56,660 bases of DNA from Methanomethylovorans sp. PtaU1.Bin093 (GCF_002067275.1 NZ_MVQX01000027.1:1-56660), one strand, 5' to 3'; positions 37,132 through 47,593 are shown, counted from the first letter of the stretch. A program made the numbers and translations. Notes: generated from the sequence alone by a model not told the origin.

Positions 37132-37812
37132 ATGAAATTCAAGGCCATTGCAGTTGATATCGACGGTACCATAACTTTCAGGGACAGAAGCCTTGATATG
37201 GCAGCAATTGGGAGTTTACGCTCCCTTGATGTACCTGTGGTGCTATCCACAGGCAATGTTCTCTGTTATGCCCATGCCGCCGCAAGGCTAATAGGAGTAG
37301 GAGGGATAGTGATAGCCGAAAATGGAGGTGTCATTTCCCCAGGTTTTGATACGGTTCCTATTGTATCCGAATCGATCAGAGAATGTCAAAAGGCTTTTGA
37401 TCTGCTCTCGGGCAAGTTCGAGCTAACTAAGCTGGACCCGGAGCATCGTAAGACAGAGATAGTGCTTAGGAGGGACTTTGATCTGGAACTTGCCAGGCAG
37501 ATCTTGTATGAGCATGGTCCTAACGTAGAGATCATAGACACACATTTCGCAATCCATATAAAGAGCAGGGGAGTGAACAAAGGCACTGGTCTCATTAAAG
37601 TTGCAGAGCTGATGGGTATTGAGCCAAAGGATTTCGTTGCCATAGGCGACTCCGTGAATGATGTGGAGATGCTTGAAATGGCAGGTTTTGGGATAGCTGT
37701 AGGCAACGGCGATCCGGAATTAAGGTCAGTTGCCGATTATACTGCCGCATCACCCTATGGGGCCGGAGCGGCTGAAGGTATCACCTATCTTCGGGAGCAT
37801 AGCCTGATCTAA
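37132..37812 (+). CDS. Phosphoglycolate phosphatase, archaeal type
   Basis: A 226-residue HAD phosphatase of the Cof/TA0175 subgroup. The nucleophile motif is AVDIDGTIT near residue 7, motif II STGN, and the C-terminal motif AIGDSVNDVEML. A C2 cap domain lies between. It hydrolyses 2-phosphoglycolate, a product of DNA repair at damaged 3' ends and of Rubisco oxygenation. GTTTTTAAAC at about 37101-37110 is the likely TATA element, placing transcription start at the ATG (leaderless). Confidence 0.88.
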   Translation: MKFKAIAVDIDGTITFRDRSLDMAAIGSLRSLDVPVVLSTGNVLCYAHAAARLIGVGGIVIAENGGVISPGFDTVPIVSESIRECQKAFDLLSGKFELTKLDPEHRKTEIVLRRDFDLELARQILYEHGPNVEIIDTHFAIHIKSRGVNKGTGLIKVAELMGIEPKDFVAIGDSVNDVEMLEMAGFGIAVGNGDPELRSVADYTAASPYGAGAAEGITYLREHSLI

Positions 37813-37835
37813 AAAACATAAAAGGCAAAAGCCGT

Positions 37836-38099
37836 TTATTCAACAGGTTTGCCTAATGCAGTGTTTTTATCTACTACTATGTAGTCTTTAATTGCTCTAA
37901 CAGAAGTAAATGGAAGGAGAATGTACTGGTCGTCTGTCTTATACTTGGAAGTGTCAAGGCTCATGTCCGGCTTGACTATAAGATCAATGAGGTCTCCTGT
38001 TTTCCCATCCATGACTATGTTGAAGAGCACACCCAGTTCAGTGCCATCCGTAGCCATTACCTGTTTGCTGGAGAGGTTCTTAGCAAATACTTTCGTCAT
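37836..38099 (-). CDS. PRC-barrel domain protein
   Basis: An 87-residue single PRC-barrel: FAKNLSSKQVMATDGTELG, LFNIVMDGKTGDLIDLIV and a terminal FTSVRAIKDYIVVD. Archaeal stand-alone PRC-barrel proteins are abundant; CdpB-type members act in cell division with SepF/FtsZ in some archaea, so a division role is conceivable. The ATG at 38099 has GGGTGA a few bases upstream and is preferred over a GTG at 38108. It is 36 bases downstream of nothing co-directional except VAT, which ends just upstream of its promoter region on the same strand. Confidence 0.82.
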   Translation of the reverse strand: MTKVFAKNLSSKQVMATDGTELGVLFNIVMDGKTGDLIDLIVKPDMSLDTSKYKTDDQYILLPFTSVRAIKDYIVVDKNTALGKPVE

Positions 38100-38134
38100 G
38101 TAGTTCACCCGATAAATCTAAACTTTTCATATAT

Positions 38135-40372
38135 TTATCTGTATCCTATATAAGAGCTTGTTTCTTCTTTCGGCATCCCGCCCTTGAAAAGCTCATGTAT
38201 CTTCTTATAGTATCCCATAAGGTTCTCGGAAAGAGTGGGTCTTACCTTATTCAGTGCTTCCATGAAATACTTCATGTCCACATTCTCTATATTGAAGTTC
38301 TCTCTCAGGGCAAGCATCACAGCTTCTCTGCATACTGCTTCGATGTCAGCACCCACGTATCCTTCCGTGATGTTCGCAAGTTCATCAATTGATACGTCGC
38401 TTGCAAGAGGTATATTTCTTGTGTGTATCTGGAAGATGCTTCTCCTTCCTTCCCTCGTGGACTGGCCCACAAGCACAAGCCTGTCGAACCTTCCTGCGCG
38501 CAGCAAGGCAGGGTCGATCATGTCCGGCCTGTTAGTTGCAGCAATGACAACTATCTCTTTCAGAGCTTCGAGGCCATCGAGTTCAGTAAGCAACTGGTTC
38601 ACGACCCTTTCAGAGACCTTTGCATCTTCTGACATGGAACTTCTTGCAGATGCAATGGAATCTATCTCATCGAAGAATACCACGCATGGGGCTACCTGTC
38701 TTGCTTTCTTGAATATCTCCCTGATCGCACGTTCAGACTCTCCTACCCATTTGGAGAGCATCTCAGGTCCTTTGATACTGATGAAATTGGCGTTGGATTC
38801 ATTGGCAACAGCCTGGGCCACAAGGGTTTTGCCTGTACCGGGTGGACCGAACAGCAGAATTCCTTTAGGAGGCTTTATACCCATCTGCACGAACTTCTCA
38901 GGCTTTGTGATAGGCCATTCCACAGCCTCAATGATCTCCTGTTTGACATTGTCCAGCCCTCCTACGTCAGCCCATTTCACAGATGGTATCTCGACCAGCA
39001 CTTCACGCATTGCAGAAGGCCCTATCTCTCTTAAGGCGTTCTCAAAATCAGATCGTATCAGCACTATTTGCTCCAGTTTCTCCTGTGGGATCAGGTCATC
39101 GTCAAGGTTTATGTCCGGCAATACCCTTCTCAATGCCCGCATAGCAGCTTCCTGCACAAGGGCCAGCAGGTCCGCACCTACAAATGCCTGTGTGTTCTTG
39201 GCTATCTCTTCAAGGTACTTCTCGTCAACATCGCTTCCCAGAGGCACTCCACGTGTGTGTATCTGCAGGATCTCTAACCGTCCCCCAGCGTCAGGAACAC
39301 CGATCTCTATCTCTCTGTCGAACCTGCCCGGTCTGCGCAGTGCAGGATCAATGGCATCCAGCCGGTTCGTAGCTCCGATCACCACTACCTGTCCACGCTC
39401 TTCCAGACCATCCATCATAGTGAGCAACTGGGCTACGACGCGGCGTTCCACTTCACCAGTGACGTTCTGCCTCTTTGGAGCAATGGAGTCTATCTCGTCA
39501 ATGAACACTATGGATGGTGCATCCTCTTCAGCCTCTTCGAATATCTTGCGGATACGCTCTTCGCTTTCACCATAATATTTCCCCATGATCTCGGGGCCCG
39601 CTATGTAGAGGAAATTTGCCCTGGATTCATTTGCCACTGCCTTGGCTATAAGGGTCTTTCCTGTTCCTGGAGGTCCGTATAATATAATACCCTTCGGAGG
39701 TTCGATGTTCAACCTCTGGAAGAGTTCAGGATGTTTAAGAGGCAGTTCTATCATTTCCCTTACTCTCTGGATCTCATCTCCCAGTCCGCCTATATCCTCG
39801 TAGGTGATGCCCCTGGCTGCGCTTTCATACCCTCTTACAGGCTTCTGGCGCAATTCGATCTCCGTGTTCTCAGTGACCATGAGCACTGGGTCATGGGGCT
39901 GAGCCTCAACAGCAATAAGGGGTATTGCCTGCCCTCCTGAGGACTGACTCGTCATGGGCTGTGTCATGGAACTGATGATGGGTATTACATCACCTACCAC
40001 AAAAGGCCGCTTCAATATGTTCCGTTTGATGATCTCTTTAATATGATCGCCATACTCCATCACCACGCCTTCCGGAGGTGCAAGTACTAAATGCGTAGCA
40101 GGTTCGAAATCTGCTTTTTTGATGGTAGCTCTTTCCCCTATACTAACTCCTGCGTTTTGCCGGATGAAGCCATCTATCCTTACAATGCCCTGTCCCCAAT
40201 CCTGACGGTCTGCTCTCCACACTTTAGCACATGTTCTCCTCTTACCGGTTATTTCTACTATGTCTCCGGGAGAGAGCTGCAGGCTCAGGAGAGTGCTGGG
40301 GTCCAGGCGAATGATGCCACGACCAAAATCGTTCGGATGTGCTTTTTCAACCTTGATCTGTACTTCGTCCAT
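38135..40372 (-). CDS. AAA+ ATPase of the CDC48/VAT family
   Basis: A 745-residue unfoldase/segregase with two ATPase rings. The N-domain covers residues 1-180 (double-psi beta-barrel, [13 protein letters not shown]). D1 Walker A GPPGTGKT is at 233-240 with FIDEIDS near 290, and D2 Walker A is at 509-516 with FFDEIDS following. Arginine fingers RRPGRFD are present. It unfolds proteins for the proteasome or remodels complexes; the C-terminus ends in Gly-Tyr-Arg, resembling the HbYX proteasome-docking motif. The start at 40372 fits family N-termini; an upstream TATATATGA on the minus strand is a likely promoter. Confidence 0.95.
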   Translation of the reverse strand: MDEVQIKVEKAHPNDFGRGIIRLDPSTLLSLQLSPGDIVEITGKRRTCAKVWRADRQDWGQGIVRIDGFIRQNAGVSIGERATIKKADFEPATHLVLAPPEGVVMEYGDHIKEIIKRNILKRPFVVGDVIPIISSMTQPMTSQSSGGQAIPLIAVEAQPHDPVLMVTENTEIELRQKPVRGYESAARGITYEDIGGLGDEIQRVREMIELPLKHPELFQRLNIEPPKGIILYGPPGTGKTLIAKAVANESRANFLYIAGPEIMGKYYGESEERIRKIFEEAEEDAPSIVFIDEIDSIAPKRQNVTGEVERRVVAQLLTMMDGLEERGQVVVIGATNRLDAIDPALRRPGRFDREIEIGVPDAGGRLEILQIHTRGVPLGSDVDEKYLEEIAKNTQAFVGADLLALVQEAAMRALRRVLPDINLDDDLIPQEKLEQIVLIRSDFENALREIGPSAMREVLVEIPSVKWADVGGLDNVKQEIIEAVEWPITKPEKFVQMGIKPPKGILLFGPPGTGKTLVAQAVANESNANFISIKGPEMLSKWVGESERAIREIFKKARQVAPCVVFFDEIDSIASARSSMSEDAKVSERVVNQLLTELDGLEALKEIVVIAATNRPDMIDPALLRAGRFDRLVLVGQSTREGRRSIFQIHTRNIPLASDVSIDELANITEGYVGADIEAVCREAVMLALRENFNIENVDMKYFMEALNKVRPTLSENLMGYYKKIHELFKGGMPKEETSSYIGYR

Positions 40373-40521
40373 GATGTCATCCTGTAATTGAATCTCATAT
40401 ATAGTCCGATTATAGGTATTTATTTTTATCTGATGCATAAAAATGCATGTAGTGGTCACTTGCTAATATATGAAAGGCGAGGAAGAAATCTTTTTAACTG
40501 ATTATGTTACTTATGCCTTTT

Positions 40522-41173
40522 ATGGGGTTAAAGGCTTTATTTCTTAACTGTACATTGAAGAGATCACCACAGATCTCTAACCACAAGCGTTGATAGACAA
40601 GGCTGGGGGCTTTTTTCAGATATGGGAGTGAAAAGTGAGTGCATACGGATCGCGGACTATAAAAATCCCTTTGGTGTTTCTTCCGACGAAGATCAAGGCG
40701 ATGAATGGCCATTGATACTTGTAAAGATAAAGGCATGCGATATCCTTGTGATGTGCTCTTCTATCTGGTTCGGTGTTCGTTCCTCTGTGGCACAGATGGT
40801 GGTATAAAGGTTGGACGGAACTTATAAGGAAGCAGACCCGCAGACTGGTCAGTTCCTTCTTTATGCGAAGGTTGAGGGTGTGCTTATTACCGGCAATGAG
40901 GACGGACGGTGCACATGATGTGGCTGCTAATACTCTGTTCAACATTACCTATCTGGGTTGCACAGTTCCTCCGAACGTGGACAGCTACTGGGCGGGTCAG
41001 CAGGGCCGGGGGCGAGTTACATTGCAGCAGGTGGTGATAGGCATCTGTATACTAACAGAACGGTCAGGCATATGGTACAGGATCTCACCTCCTTCGCACA
41101 ACTGTTGAGGGCAAACCCTATCCCCGCCAGCCTGGGAGAACTGTATGCAGAAGCTGTAAAGGAAAGCGATTGA
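40522..41173 (+). pseudogene. Decayed flavodoxin-family NAD(P)H-dependent FMN reductase
   Basis: Pieces of one flavodoxin-like protein follow in order but in different frames. They are MGLKALFLNCTLKRSP from 40522, then MGVKSECIRIADYKNPFGVS to SVAQMVV from 40622, then RLDGTYKEADPQTGQF and VLITGNEDG in the same frame after an in-frame TAA. GAHDVAANTLFNITYLGCTV comes after another shift, and YIAAGGDRHLYTNRTVRHM to the end after a third. At least three frameshifts and one nonsense codon interrupt it. All sections keep recognisable flavodoxin/NADPH-FMN reductase motifs, so the loss is fairly recent. Sequencing errors could explain a single shift but hardly all of them. Confidence 0.85.
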
Positions 41174-41307
41174 TGAACTATGCATGTATCCTGTTCATTC
41201 TTGACTTTTAAGATTATCACGACCATTGAATATTATAGTAGGTTATTTTCATATACTGCGAGAGTGCTTTTTTCTGTGCAGGCACAAAGTTCTGCAGGAG
41301 GCAAACA

Positions 41308-42090
41308 TTGGATCTGAAAGAGGAGATCCGAAGTAAAGCCATGGAAAAGGGATTCCAGCTTTTCGGTGTGTCAGATATAAGCAAAATGGAGGATGTAGAG
41401 TTTCCACCTGGGCGTGGGCTTGTAAAGCCGTCTGAATTTATGTCGGATGCAAGATCACTTGTAGTTCTGGGTATGGTGATCTGGGACGAAGGTATGAACG
41501 CTGCAATAAGCACTCCCGGTACCGGTGATTTTAGCGGAGGCGAAGCAGAATACTATAATCTATATTACGAAACGGTGGAAACACGCGCATGGAGACTGGC
41601 TCAATGGCTATGGGATGATAAAGGTATCAAGGCGACACCCACCCACTCAGTGCATGTGAAAGTGGCAGCGTATCTCGCAGGCCTTGGTTTCATAGGCCAC
41701 AATACTCAGGTGATAACCCCTGAATATGGTCCAAGGGTACGCTGGATAGCTTTGCTCACTACCGCTGAACTAATGCCCGACCAGCCCTTCTCCAGGAACC
41801 TATGTGCAGAGCAACCATTGTGCCAGCATGAATCATTGTGCGTAAAAGCATGTCCTTATGGTGCGATCATCCCAGGTCCGTCGCAGGGAGTTCCACCTGG
41901 TGAAAAAGTCATATATGATAAATGTGTTGTAGCACATGAACTTGAAAAAGATATAGATAATAAATGGGAAAAGCACATCCGCAGGATAACAGAACGTGGA
42001 TTTATGGAATGTACCATCTGTAACCTTGCTTGTCCTTATGGCAAAAATGTAGATGTGCAGATCATTCCCAGAAAAAGGGGTCTTGCCTGA
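41308..42090 (+). CDS. Fe-S oxidoreductase of the QueG-like / reductive-dehalogenase-like type (COG1600)
   Basis: A 260-residue protein. An N-terminal domain of about 160 residues (MVIWDEGMN, VKVAAYLAGLGFIGHN) resembles epoxyqueuosine reductase. A cluster region with LCVKACPYGAI follows, with two further cysteines just upstream, and a second CTICNLACPYG near the C-terminus, giving 4Fe-4S binding. The usual start codon is absent: a TTG at 41308 has a perfect AGGAGG six bases upstream, and the homology begins there. Most methanogen relatives are uncharacterised; queuosine genes are not nearby. The flavodoxin pseudogene lies upstream. Confidence 0.8.
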   Translation: MDLKEEIRSKAMEKGFQLFGVSDISKMEDVEFPPGRGLVKPSEFMSDARSLVVLGMVIWDEGMNAAISTPGTGDFSGGEAEYYNLYYETVETRAWRLAQWLWDDKGIKATPTHSVHVKVAAYLAGLGFIGHNTQVITPEYGPRVRWIALLTTAELMPDQPFSRNLCAEQPLCQHESLCVKACPYGAIIPGPSQGVPPGEKVIYDKCVVAHELEKDIDNKWEKHIRRITERGFMECTICNLACPYGKNVDVQIIPRKRGLA

Positions 42091-42323
42091 AAGCAAGAAC
42101 TGATCTTTTTTATTTTCACAGAAGTTATATCTTAATAGTGTTTCATTCGATTTATTTTTCACATTAGTATGAACTTTAGATGGGTAAAACTTAAAACAAA
42201 TTATGACATCCATACTCTGTTATCCTTTTATGTGAAACTAGATTCTCTTTTCGATATATAGCCAAATTCTTTATATATGACTGTATACATATTTATATTC
42301 ACCAAAACCATGGGGGTGAGTTT

Positions 42324-42521
42324 TTGGCAGAGAAAAGTACGTTAGACTGGATAGCATTAGTCTTGGTTGTAATCGGAGGCCTCAACTGGGGACTCTTCGG
42401 CATATCCCAGGATTTGAACCTTGTGGCACTTATATTCGGCTACAGCATCATAGCAAGGATCGTTTACATCCTTGTAGGTCTGTCCGCATTGTATATGATC
42501 TATTATGCAACCAAGAAATAA
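42324..42521 (+). CDS. DUF378 small membrane protein
   Basis: A 65-residue protein with two transmembrane segments: WIALVLVVIGGLNWGLFGI and IARIVYILVGLSALYMIYY. The GGLNWGL and YxLVGLxAL motifs are diagnostic of DUF378. The start is TTG at 42324 with GGGGGTGAG just before it; no ATG is available. The function of the family is unknown. A TATA-like TTATATATG lies about 55 bases upstream. A strong hairpin follows the stop. Confidence 0.85.
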   Translation: MAEKSTLDWIALVLVVIGGLNWGLFGISQDLNLVALIFGYSIIARIVYILVGLSALYMIYYATKK

Positions 42522-42523
42522 AG

Positions 42524-42551
42524 ATGGTCAGTCTTTCAAAGACCTGACCAT
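42524..42551. terminator. Bidirectional terminator between DUF378 gene and purL
   Basis: ATGGTCA (42524-42530) pairs with TGACCAT (42545-42551), and the stem continues with GTCTTT/AAAGAC around a tiny loop with one bulge. TTTTATCTTTT follows on the plus strand. It sits between convergent stop codons. Confidence 0.75.
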
Positions 42552-42571
42552 TTTATCTTTTCATCACTCTT

Positions 42572-44719
42572 TTATTCCATCATCTGTTTCATAAGGCTGT
42601 TTCTTGCCACTTCAATTTCTGGAAGTGAGATCTTAATGGAGATCCCCGACACTTTTATCTTTAACATGTCCCCGCCCACAGTACCTACGATCGCATAGGG
42701 TACTCCTTGCAATGCCTCCTCTATTACCTTTGGTTCAGGGGTTGTAAGAATGGCTCTTACATAAGACTCAGAGAACAGAGCATCGTCTGCCCTGAGGCCC
42801 TCACAGGCCTTACTGAGGTCCACATCTGCTCCCATATATGTGCACATCTCACACAGTGCGACTCCCAATCCGCCCAATGAAACATCGTGAGAGGACGTGA
42901 CCTTTCCTGTGTCCACGGCCTTGATCACGGAATCCACTATAGAGATAGCATTTTCAGGCACTTTAGGAGCGTTGCCGTCCATCTTCTTACCGAGCAGGCT
43001 GTAATATTCGGAACCTCCCAGCTCATCCCGTGTCTCTCCGATAAGTACTATCGTGTCACCTTCGTTGGCGAACGAGGACAGGGGGGCACCTGCAACATTA
43101 TTTGTTGTTCCCACGACACCTATGGATGGAGTGGGAAGGATCGCGGTATCAAATTCATCACTTTCGTTATAGAGGGATACGTTCCCACCTACAACGGGTA
43201 TTTGCAATTCTCTGGCACCATCGCCCAATCCAAGGATAGCGTGTTTAAAGTACCAGTATATGTCGGGTCTTTGAGGGTTGCCAAAATTCAGACAGTCCAC
43301 AAGGGCTAGTCCTTTACCTCCTTTGACCGCAATGTTCATGGCATTTTCATAAACAATACCCTTTCCTCCCTGATAGGGGTCCAGCATGGTATGTCTGGGG
43401 TTGCAGCCGCATGAGAGTATTATTCCCTTATTGCCCTCTATACGTAATACGGAAGCATCATCTCCGGGTTTTACCGTAGTCCTTATCTGCACTTCGTGAT
43501 CATATTGTCTGTATATCCATTCCTTTGATGCCACATTATGAGAGGAAAGCACGTTCAAAAGTGCCTGTTTAAGATCAACTGGCATTTCTGGCTTTTCCCA
43601 TGGTATTTTTTCGGCGGGTGAACTGGCAGGCATTTCACAGGTAGGTGCACCTTCAGCAAGCAGCTTGATCGGGATATCGACAACAGTCTCTCCCTTAAAA
43701 TCCACTGTGTAATATGGTCTTTCAGTGAGTTCTCCTATCATGCTGGCGTTCAGATCATATTTCTTTGCTATGGCCAGTACAGCTTCCACGTTCTGTGGTT
43801 CTACTTCAAAGAGCATACGTTCCTGGGATTCTGCAATGAGGATCTCATAAGGCACCATGCCTTTTTCCCTGAGTATGACATTATCAGCGATTATATGCAT
43901 TCCCATATCTCCCTTGGATGCCATTTCTGAACTGGCACCCGCAAGGCCTGCTGCACCCAGATCCCTGCAGGATCTCACATATCCCGCTCCGACAACTTCC
44001 AGTGTCGCTTCTATGAGCAGTTTCTCTGTGAACGGATCACCTATCTGTATGCTGGGCCTGTCCTCTGCTTCGGAGCTCTCGGAAAGGTCCCTGGATGCGA
44101 AGGATGCACCTCCCAGCCCGTCCCTGCCAGTGGTGGATCCCATGAGGATCATCTTATTCCCTGCCTTCTGGGCCTTTGCTGTCACTATGTTCTCTTTCCT
44201 TGCAAGCCCTATGCATGCAACATTTACAAGAGGGTTACCACTATAGGTTTCATCAAAGAATGCTTCTCCCCTTACCACAGGCACACCTATACAATTACCA
44301 TAGCTTGCGATACCTTCGATGATGTGTTCGAAAAGGTAAAGGTTCTTAGGAGTATTAAGGGGCCCGAAATACAGGGGGTCCATAAGGGCTATAGGTCTCG
44401 CTCCCATGGATATGATATCCCTTACAATGCCTCCTACGCCTGTTGCAGCACCGTTGTGGGGGTCTACGTATGATGGATGGTTGTGACTTTCCATACCTAT
44501 TGCAAGCACCCAGCCGTCCTCAAAGTCCACGATAGCAGCATCATCTCCAGGTCCTATGATAACTTTCTCGCCGGTTGTGGTAAAAGTCTTCAGTAAAGGT
44601 CCACTGGAGCGATATGAACAATGCTCGCTCCACAAATTGAGGAAACATCCCTGTTCCACAATGTTGGGTTCTCTTCCCATTTTTTCAGTTATAAGCTTGA
44701 AATCGTTCTCTTGTAACAT
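42572..44719 (-). CDS. purL: Phosphoribosylformylglycinamidine synthase subunit PurL
   Basis: A 715-residue FGAM synthase large subunit of the small (bacterial/archaeal) type, which needs PurS and PurQ as partners. Motifs are EHCSYRSS near the start, [42 protein letters not shown], and in the second half [18 protein letters not shown] and [10 protein letters not shown]. It amidates FGAR to FGAM in purine synthesis. The ATG at 44719 (MLQEND) has GAGG seven bases upstream and matches the family start, so I prefer it to 44743. purC lies elsewhere in the window, so purine genes are scattered. Confidence 0.95.
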   Translation of the reverse strand: MLQENDFKLITEKMGREPNIVEQGCFLNLWSEHCSYRSSGPLLKTFTTTGEKVIIGPGDDAAIVDFEDGWVLAIGMESHNHPSYVDPHNGAATGVGGIVRDIISMGARPIALMDPLYFGPLNTPKNLYLFEHIIEGIASYGNCIGVPVVRGEAFFDETYSGNPLVNVACIGLARKENIVTAKAQKAGNKMILMGSTTGRDGLGGASFASRDLSESSEAEDRPSIQIGDPFTEKLLIEATLEVVGAGYVRSCRDLGAAGLAGASSEMASKGDMGMHIIADNVILREKGMVPYEILIAESQERMLFEVEPQNVEAVLAIAKKYDLNASMIGELTERPYYTVDFKGETVVDIPIKLLAEGAPTCEMPASSPAEKIPWEKPEMPVDLKQALLNVLSSHNVASKEWIYRQYDHEVQIRTTVKPGDDASVLRIEGNKGIILSCGCNPRHTMLDPYQGGKGIVYENAMNIAVKGGKGLALVDCLNFGNPQRPDIYWYFKHAILGLGDGARELQIPVVGGNVSLYNESDEFDTAILPTPSIGVVGTTNNVAGAPLSSFANEGDTIVLIGETRDELGGSEYYSLLGKKMDGNAPKVPENAISIVDSVIKAVDTGKVTSSHDVSLGGLGVALCEMCTYMGADVDLSKACEGLRADDALFSESYVRAILTTPEPKVIEEALQGVPYAIVGTVGGDMLKIKVSGISIKISLPEIEVARNSLMKQMME

Positions 44720-44820
44720 TGTGTGCCTCAGACTACTATTCATTTCTGTGTTTCTGTAGGCTTAAAAGCACTCAAGTTTAAAAAAGATTCCTTCATTAGA
44801 CCAAAACCCCGTCCCTTTGT

Positions 44821-45174
44821 TCACGGAAGATCAATAGTGAGTTTTTCTCCGGGCATGAGTTTGCAGCGCTCTACGGAGCCGGATTGCATTTCGATAATAT
44901 ATTTTGTCTTTTTAGGGGACTGTGCCAGACCTATCCAGGGTTTCAATCTTGCAGTGGCAAGTATTTTCTTATTATCATCCAGAAAAACCACGTCTATTGG
45001 AAAAAATACAAAAAGCATGTGCACAGAAACGGATCTAGTAGAAGGTAGTATGAAGACAAGCGCATATCTTTCTGCAATGCTCTTTCGGAACATAAGCCCC
45101 CTTGACTGGCTTATTATACCTTCTGCAAATTCAATGTCAGATGCAACTAATTCACCATTAGGTTTTAATATCAT
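44821..45174 (-). CDS. DUF192 family protein
   Basis: A 117-residue DUF192 protein. It has AEGIISQSRGLMFRKSI, HMLFVFFPIDVVFLDDNKKI and the terminal ELxxG-like VERCKLMPGEKL. The family folds as a small beta-barrel; its function is unknown. Unlike many bacterial members it has no signal peptide here. It begins divergently from the eIF1-like gene, with a 77-base intergenic region, and precedes purL on the same strand by about 100 bases. Confidence 0.85.
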   Translation of the reverse strand: MILKPNGELVASDIEFAEGIISQSRGLMFRKSIAERYALVFILPSTRSVSVHMLFVFFPIDVVFLDDNKKILATARLKPWIGLAQSPKKTKYIIEMQSGSVERCKLMPGEKLTIDLP

Positions 45175-45251
45175 TGCTGTTTACTTTATACGACTATTTA
45201 AGTATAGTTTATGGTCAAAATGTTTAATGATCTTGGAGGAAATATCACTAG

Positions 45252-45560
45252 ATGAGTTCAGAAATGTGCCCTGTATGCGGATTGCCAATGGAATTGTGCA
45301 TCTGCGAAGAAGTAGCAAAAGAGCAGCAAAGAATTACCGTGAAGGTCAACAGAAGAAGGTATGGGAAGGAAGTGACTGTCGTAGAAGGTTTTGATGCACA
45401 CGAGATCGACCTCCACGAACTATCCACATATCTGAAATCCAAGTTTGCATGTGGTGGAACTGTCAGGGATAATGCTGTTGAGTTGCAGGGCAACCATCTG
45501 TCTCGCATGAAGGATGTTCTTGTTGAAAGGGGTTTTTCTCCGGAGCAGATCAAAGATTAA
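45252..45560 (+). CDS. Translation initiation factor eIF1/SUI1 homologue
   Basis: A 102-residue SUI1/eIF1-type factor that monitors start-codon selection on the 30S subunit. The N-terminus carries four cysteines ([15 protein letters not shown]), a zinc knuckle usual in archaeal members. The SUI1 core is [15 protein letters not shown], then [24 protein letters not shown] lies about 13 bases before the ATG. It lies 118 bases before the cysteine desulfurase gene, with an AT-rich gap likely to hold that operon's promoter. Confidence 0.92.
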   Translation: MSSEMCPVCGLPMELCICEEVAKEQQRITVKVNRRRYGKEVTVVEGFDAHEIDLHELSTYLKSKFACGGTVRDNAVELQGNHLSRMKDVLVERGFSPEQIKD

Positions 45561-45678
45561 ACACTTTCATTTAACTGGAAATCGTATCTCCCAGTTACTT
45601 ACCTTTAATTTTCCAAAGTATCAGATTTATTCATTTTATGGGAAGGAGTAAATCCGTCAGTTATTCATAAGGTGAAGC

Positions 45679-46842
45679 ATGAAACGTATATATCTGGATC
45701 ACAGTGCAACCACGCATGTGGATACCAGGGTTCTGGAGGCCATGCTCCCTTATTTTAGTGAAAAGTTCGGAAATGCTTCAAGTTTACACTCTTTTGGACT
45801 GGAAGCTGCAGAAGCACTATCCTCTTCCCGGGAACAGGTGGCTGCAGCACTGGGTGCTGAACCGCAGGAGATAATTTTCACATCAGGTGGCACCGAATCT
45901 GACAACATGGCCATAAAAGGCTCTGCATACATGTGTTCTTCCCGGGGCAGGCATATTATCACTTCTGTTATAGAACATCCTGCAGTATTACGCACCTGCG
46001 AGCAGCTTGAGAAAGAGGGTTTCGAAGTTACCTATGTGCCAGTGGATAATGAAGGCATATTGGATACGCAGTTCCTTGAGGATTCCATAAGGGAAGACAC
46101 CATTCTCATAAGTATAATGCATGCCAATAATGAGATCGGAACTGTTCAGCCCATAAAGGAAATCAGTGAGCTCATAGAAGGGCGGGGAATAGTCCTTCAC
46201 ACCGATGCTGTCCAGTCCGTGGGTAAGATACCTGTTGATGTGAATGAACTGGGCGTGGATATGTTGTCCATATCTTCCCACAAGCTCCACGGTCCTAAAG
46301 GTGTGGGAGCCCTGTACTTGCGCAGTGGTGTCAATATCCTGCCTATAGTGCAGGGTGGTGGCCACGAACGCGGTCTGCGTCCGGGTACCGAGAACATCCC
46401 GGGCATCGTGGGTTTTGCAAAGGCAATGGCCATTGCCAGGGAACAACTGGAAGCGGATTCCAGGCACATGCAACGTCTGCGGGATTCTATGGTAGAAAAG
46501 GTCCGCAGCAGAATACCGTATTCCAGGCTTAACGGTCATGAAATAAAGCGTCTTCCGAACAATGTGAACATGAGTTTCAGGCATGTGGAAGGTGAATCTT
46601 TGCTTATGCTCCTTGATATGCAGGGCGTTGCTGTTTCCACCGGCTCGGCATGTTCCTCTAAATCCCAAAAAGCTTCTCATGTGCTTACAGCCATCGATCC
46701 AGGTGTAGATTATATACATGGTTCACTGAGGTTCACCCTAGGTAGGGAGAACACCATGGAAGAGATCGATCTTGTAGTTGATCTCCTTGAGGAGGCCGTC
46801 ATAAAGCTGCGCCGGATGTCACCTTTCGAGGAGGGGAATTAA
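45679..46842 (+). CDS. Cysteine desulfurase (NifS/IscS type)
   Basis: A 387-residue PLP enzyme that takes sulfur from cysteine for Fe-S clusters. It has DHSATTHVD near the start and HANNEIGTVQPI. The PLP lysine lies in SISSHKLHGPKGVGALY near residue 203, and the persulfide-forming loop is STGSACSSKSQKASH near 325. The stop overlaps the start of the scaffold gene (TAATG). It is first in an operon of desulfurase, scaffold, regulator and nreA. Many methanogens lack IscS, so this marks a lineage that has it. Confidence 0.95.
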   Translation: MKRIYLDHSATTHVDTRVLEAMLPYFSEKFGNASSLHSFGLEAAEALSSSREQVAAALGAEPQEIIFTSGGTESDNMAIKGSAYMCSSRGRHIITSVIEHPAVLRTCEQLEKEGFEVTYVPVDNEGILDTQFLEDSIREDTILISIMHANNEIGTVQPIKEISELIEGRGIVLHTDAVQSVGKIPVDVNELGVDMLSISSHKLHGPKGVGALYLRSGVNILPIVQGGGHERGLRPGTENIPGIVGFAKAMAIAREQLEADSRHMQRLRDSMVEKVRSRIPYSRLNGHEIKRLPNNVNMSFRHVEGESLLMLLDMQGVAVSTGSACSSKSQKASHVLTAIDPGVDYIHGSLRFTLGRENTMEEIDLVVDLLEEAVIKLRRMSPFEEGN

Positions 46843-47213
46843 TGTACAGCAGAAAACTTCTGGAAGAATTCACTGATCCTAAGAACGTAGGTGTCATCGA
46901 AGATGCAGATGGAGTGGGTCAGCTGGGCAATCCTGCAGATGGTGATGTCATAACTATCTACATAAAGGTCAGGGATGGTATACTCACAGATGTTAAGTTC
47001 AAGACCTTCGGTTGTGCAGCGGCTATCGCTACTTCGAGTATGGTGACGCAAATGGCAAAAGGCAGGACCATAGAAGAGGCCAGGCGTATAACAAAGGAAG
47101 AAGTGGCTGAGGCGCTGGGTGGTCTTCCACCAGGCAAGATGGATTGTTCGAACTTTGCTCCGGATACTTTAAGGATGGCCATTGAAGATTATCAGAATAA
47201 ACATAATATCTGA
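46842..47213 (+). CDS. Iron-sulfur cluster scaffold (NifU N-terminal / IscU type)
   Basis: A 123-residue scaffold on which 2Fe-2S or 4Fe-4S clusters are assembled. The three conserved cysteines are in FKTFGCAAAIATSS and GKMDCSNFA; the family motif usually has GC...C...C, and here one of the three expected positions (after NPADGD, normally GNPxCGD) is aspartate-alanine rather than cysteine (NPADGD). Thus the first cluster Cys is replaced. YSRKLLEEFTDPKNVG is the usual start. The gene overlaps the desulfurase stop. Confidence 0.9.
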   Translation: MYSRKLLEEFTDPKNVGVIEDADGVGQLGNPADGDVITIYIKVRDGILTDVKFKTFGCAAAIATSSMVTQMAKGRTIEEARRITKEEVAEALGGLPPGKMDCSNFAPDTLRMAIEDYQNKHNI

Positions 47214-47230
47214 TAGCGGAGGCTCATCTT

Positions 47231-47593
47231 TTGAAAACGACTTGTGAGATCATGGTGCAGAAAGTCCTTCCTGCGATACGTGCAGAGATCGCACGTGTGA
47301 TGTTCTCTGAACACAGATGTACCCAGCAGGAGATCGCTGATATCCTCTGTCTTTCAAGGGCTGCCGTTTCACAGTACATGAGCGAGAAAAGAGGAGCTGA
47401 AGTTGATTTCCCAGAAGAGGTCCGTGCAGAGGTGAGGAAGTTCTCTGCCAGGTTACTTAAGGGCATGGACCAAAAGGACCAGGTAGAAGGTATGTGCAAT
47501 ATCTGCAGATTCGTGCAGCACTCCGGCTGGTTCGATAAGAACATACCTGAAGCAGGATCATGCATCCTATGTGGGGATAAAGAGCAAAGTTGA
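47231..47593 (+). CDS. HTH regulator with cysteine cluster, in the Fe-S operon
   Basis: A 120-residue predicted transcription factor (COG2522-like). A HTH is in the first half (TQQEIADILCLSRAAVSQYMSEKRG), and four cysteines sit near the C-terminus (CNIC and, after 22 residues, CILC), arranged to hold a zinc or Fe-S cluster. The start is TTG at 47231 with GGAGG eight bases upstream. Because it lies between the scaffold and nreA genes, it may sense cluster supply and control the operon, like bacterial IscR (inference). Its end overlaps nreA (TTGA). Confidence 0.82.
   Translation: MKTTCEIMVQKVLPAIRAEIARVMFSEHRCTQQEIADILCLSRAAVSQYMSEKRGAEVDFPEEVRAEVRKFSARLLKGMDQKDQVEGMCNICRFVQHSGWFDKNIPEAGSCILCGDKEQS

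Noticed and set aside
38235..39575. A 446-codon open frame antisense to the VAT gene
   Set aside because: It mirrors the two conserved ATPase cores, has low-complexity Ser/Leu-rich composition typical of antisense frames and no ribosome-binding site. The sense protein is a certain homologue.
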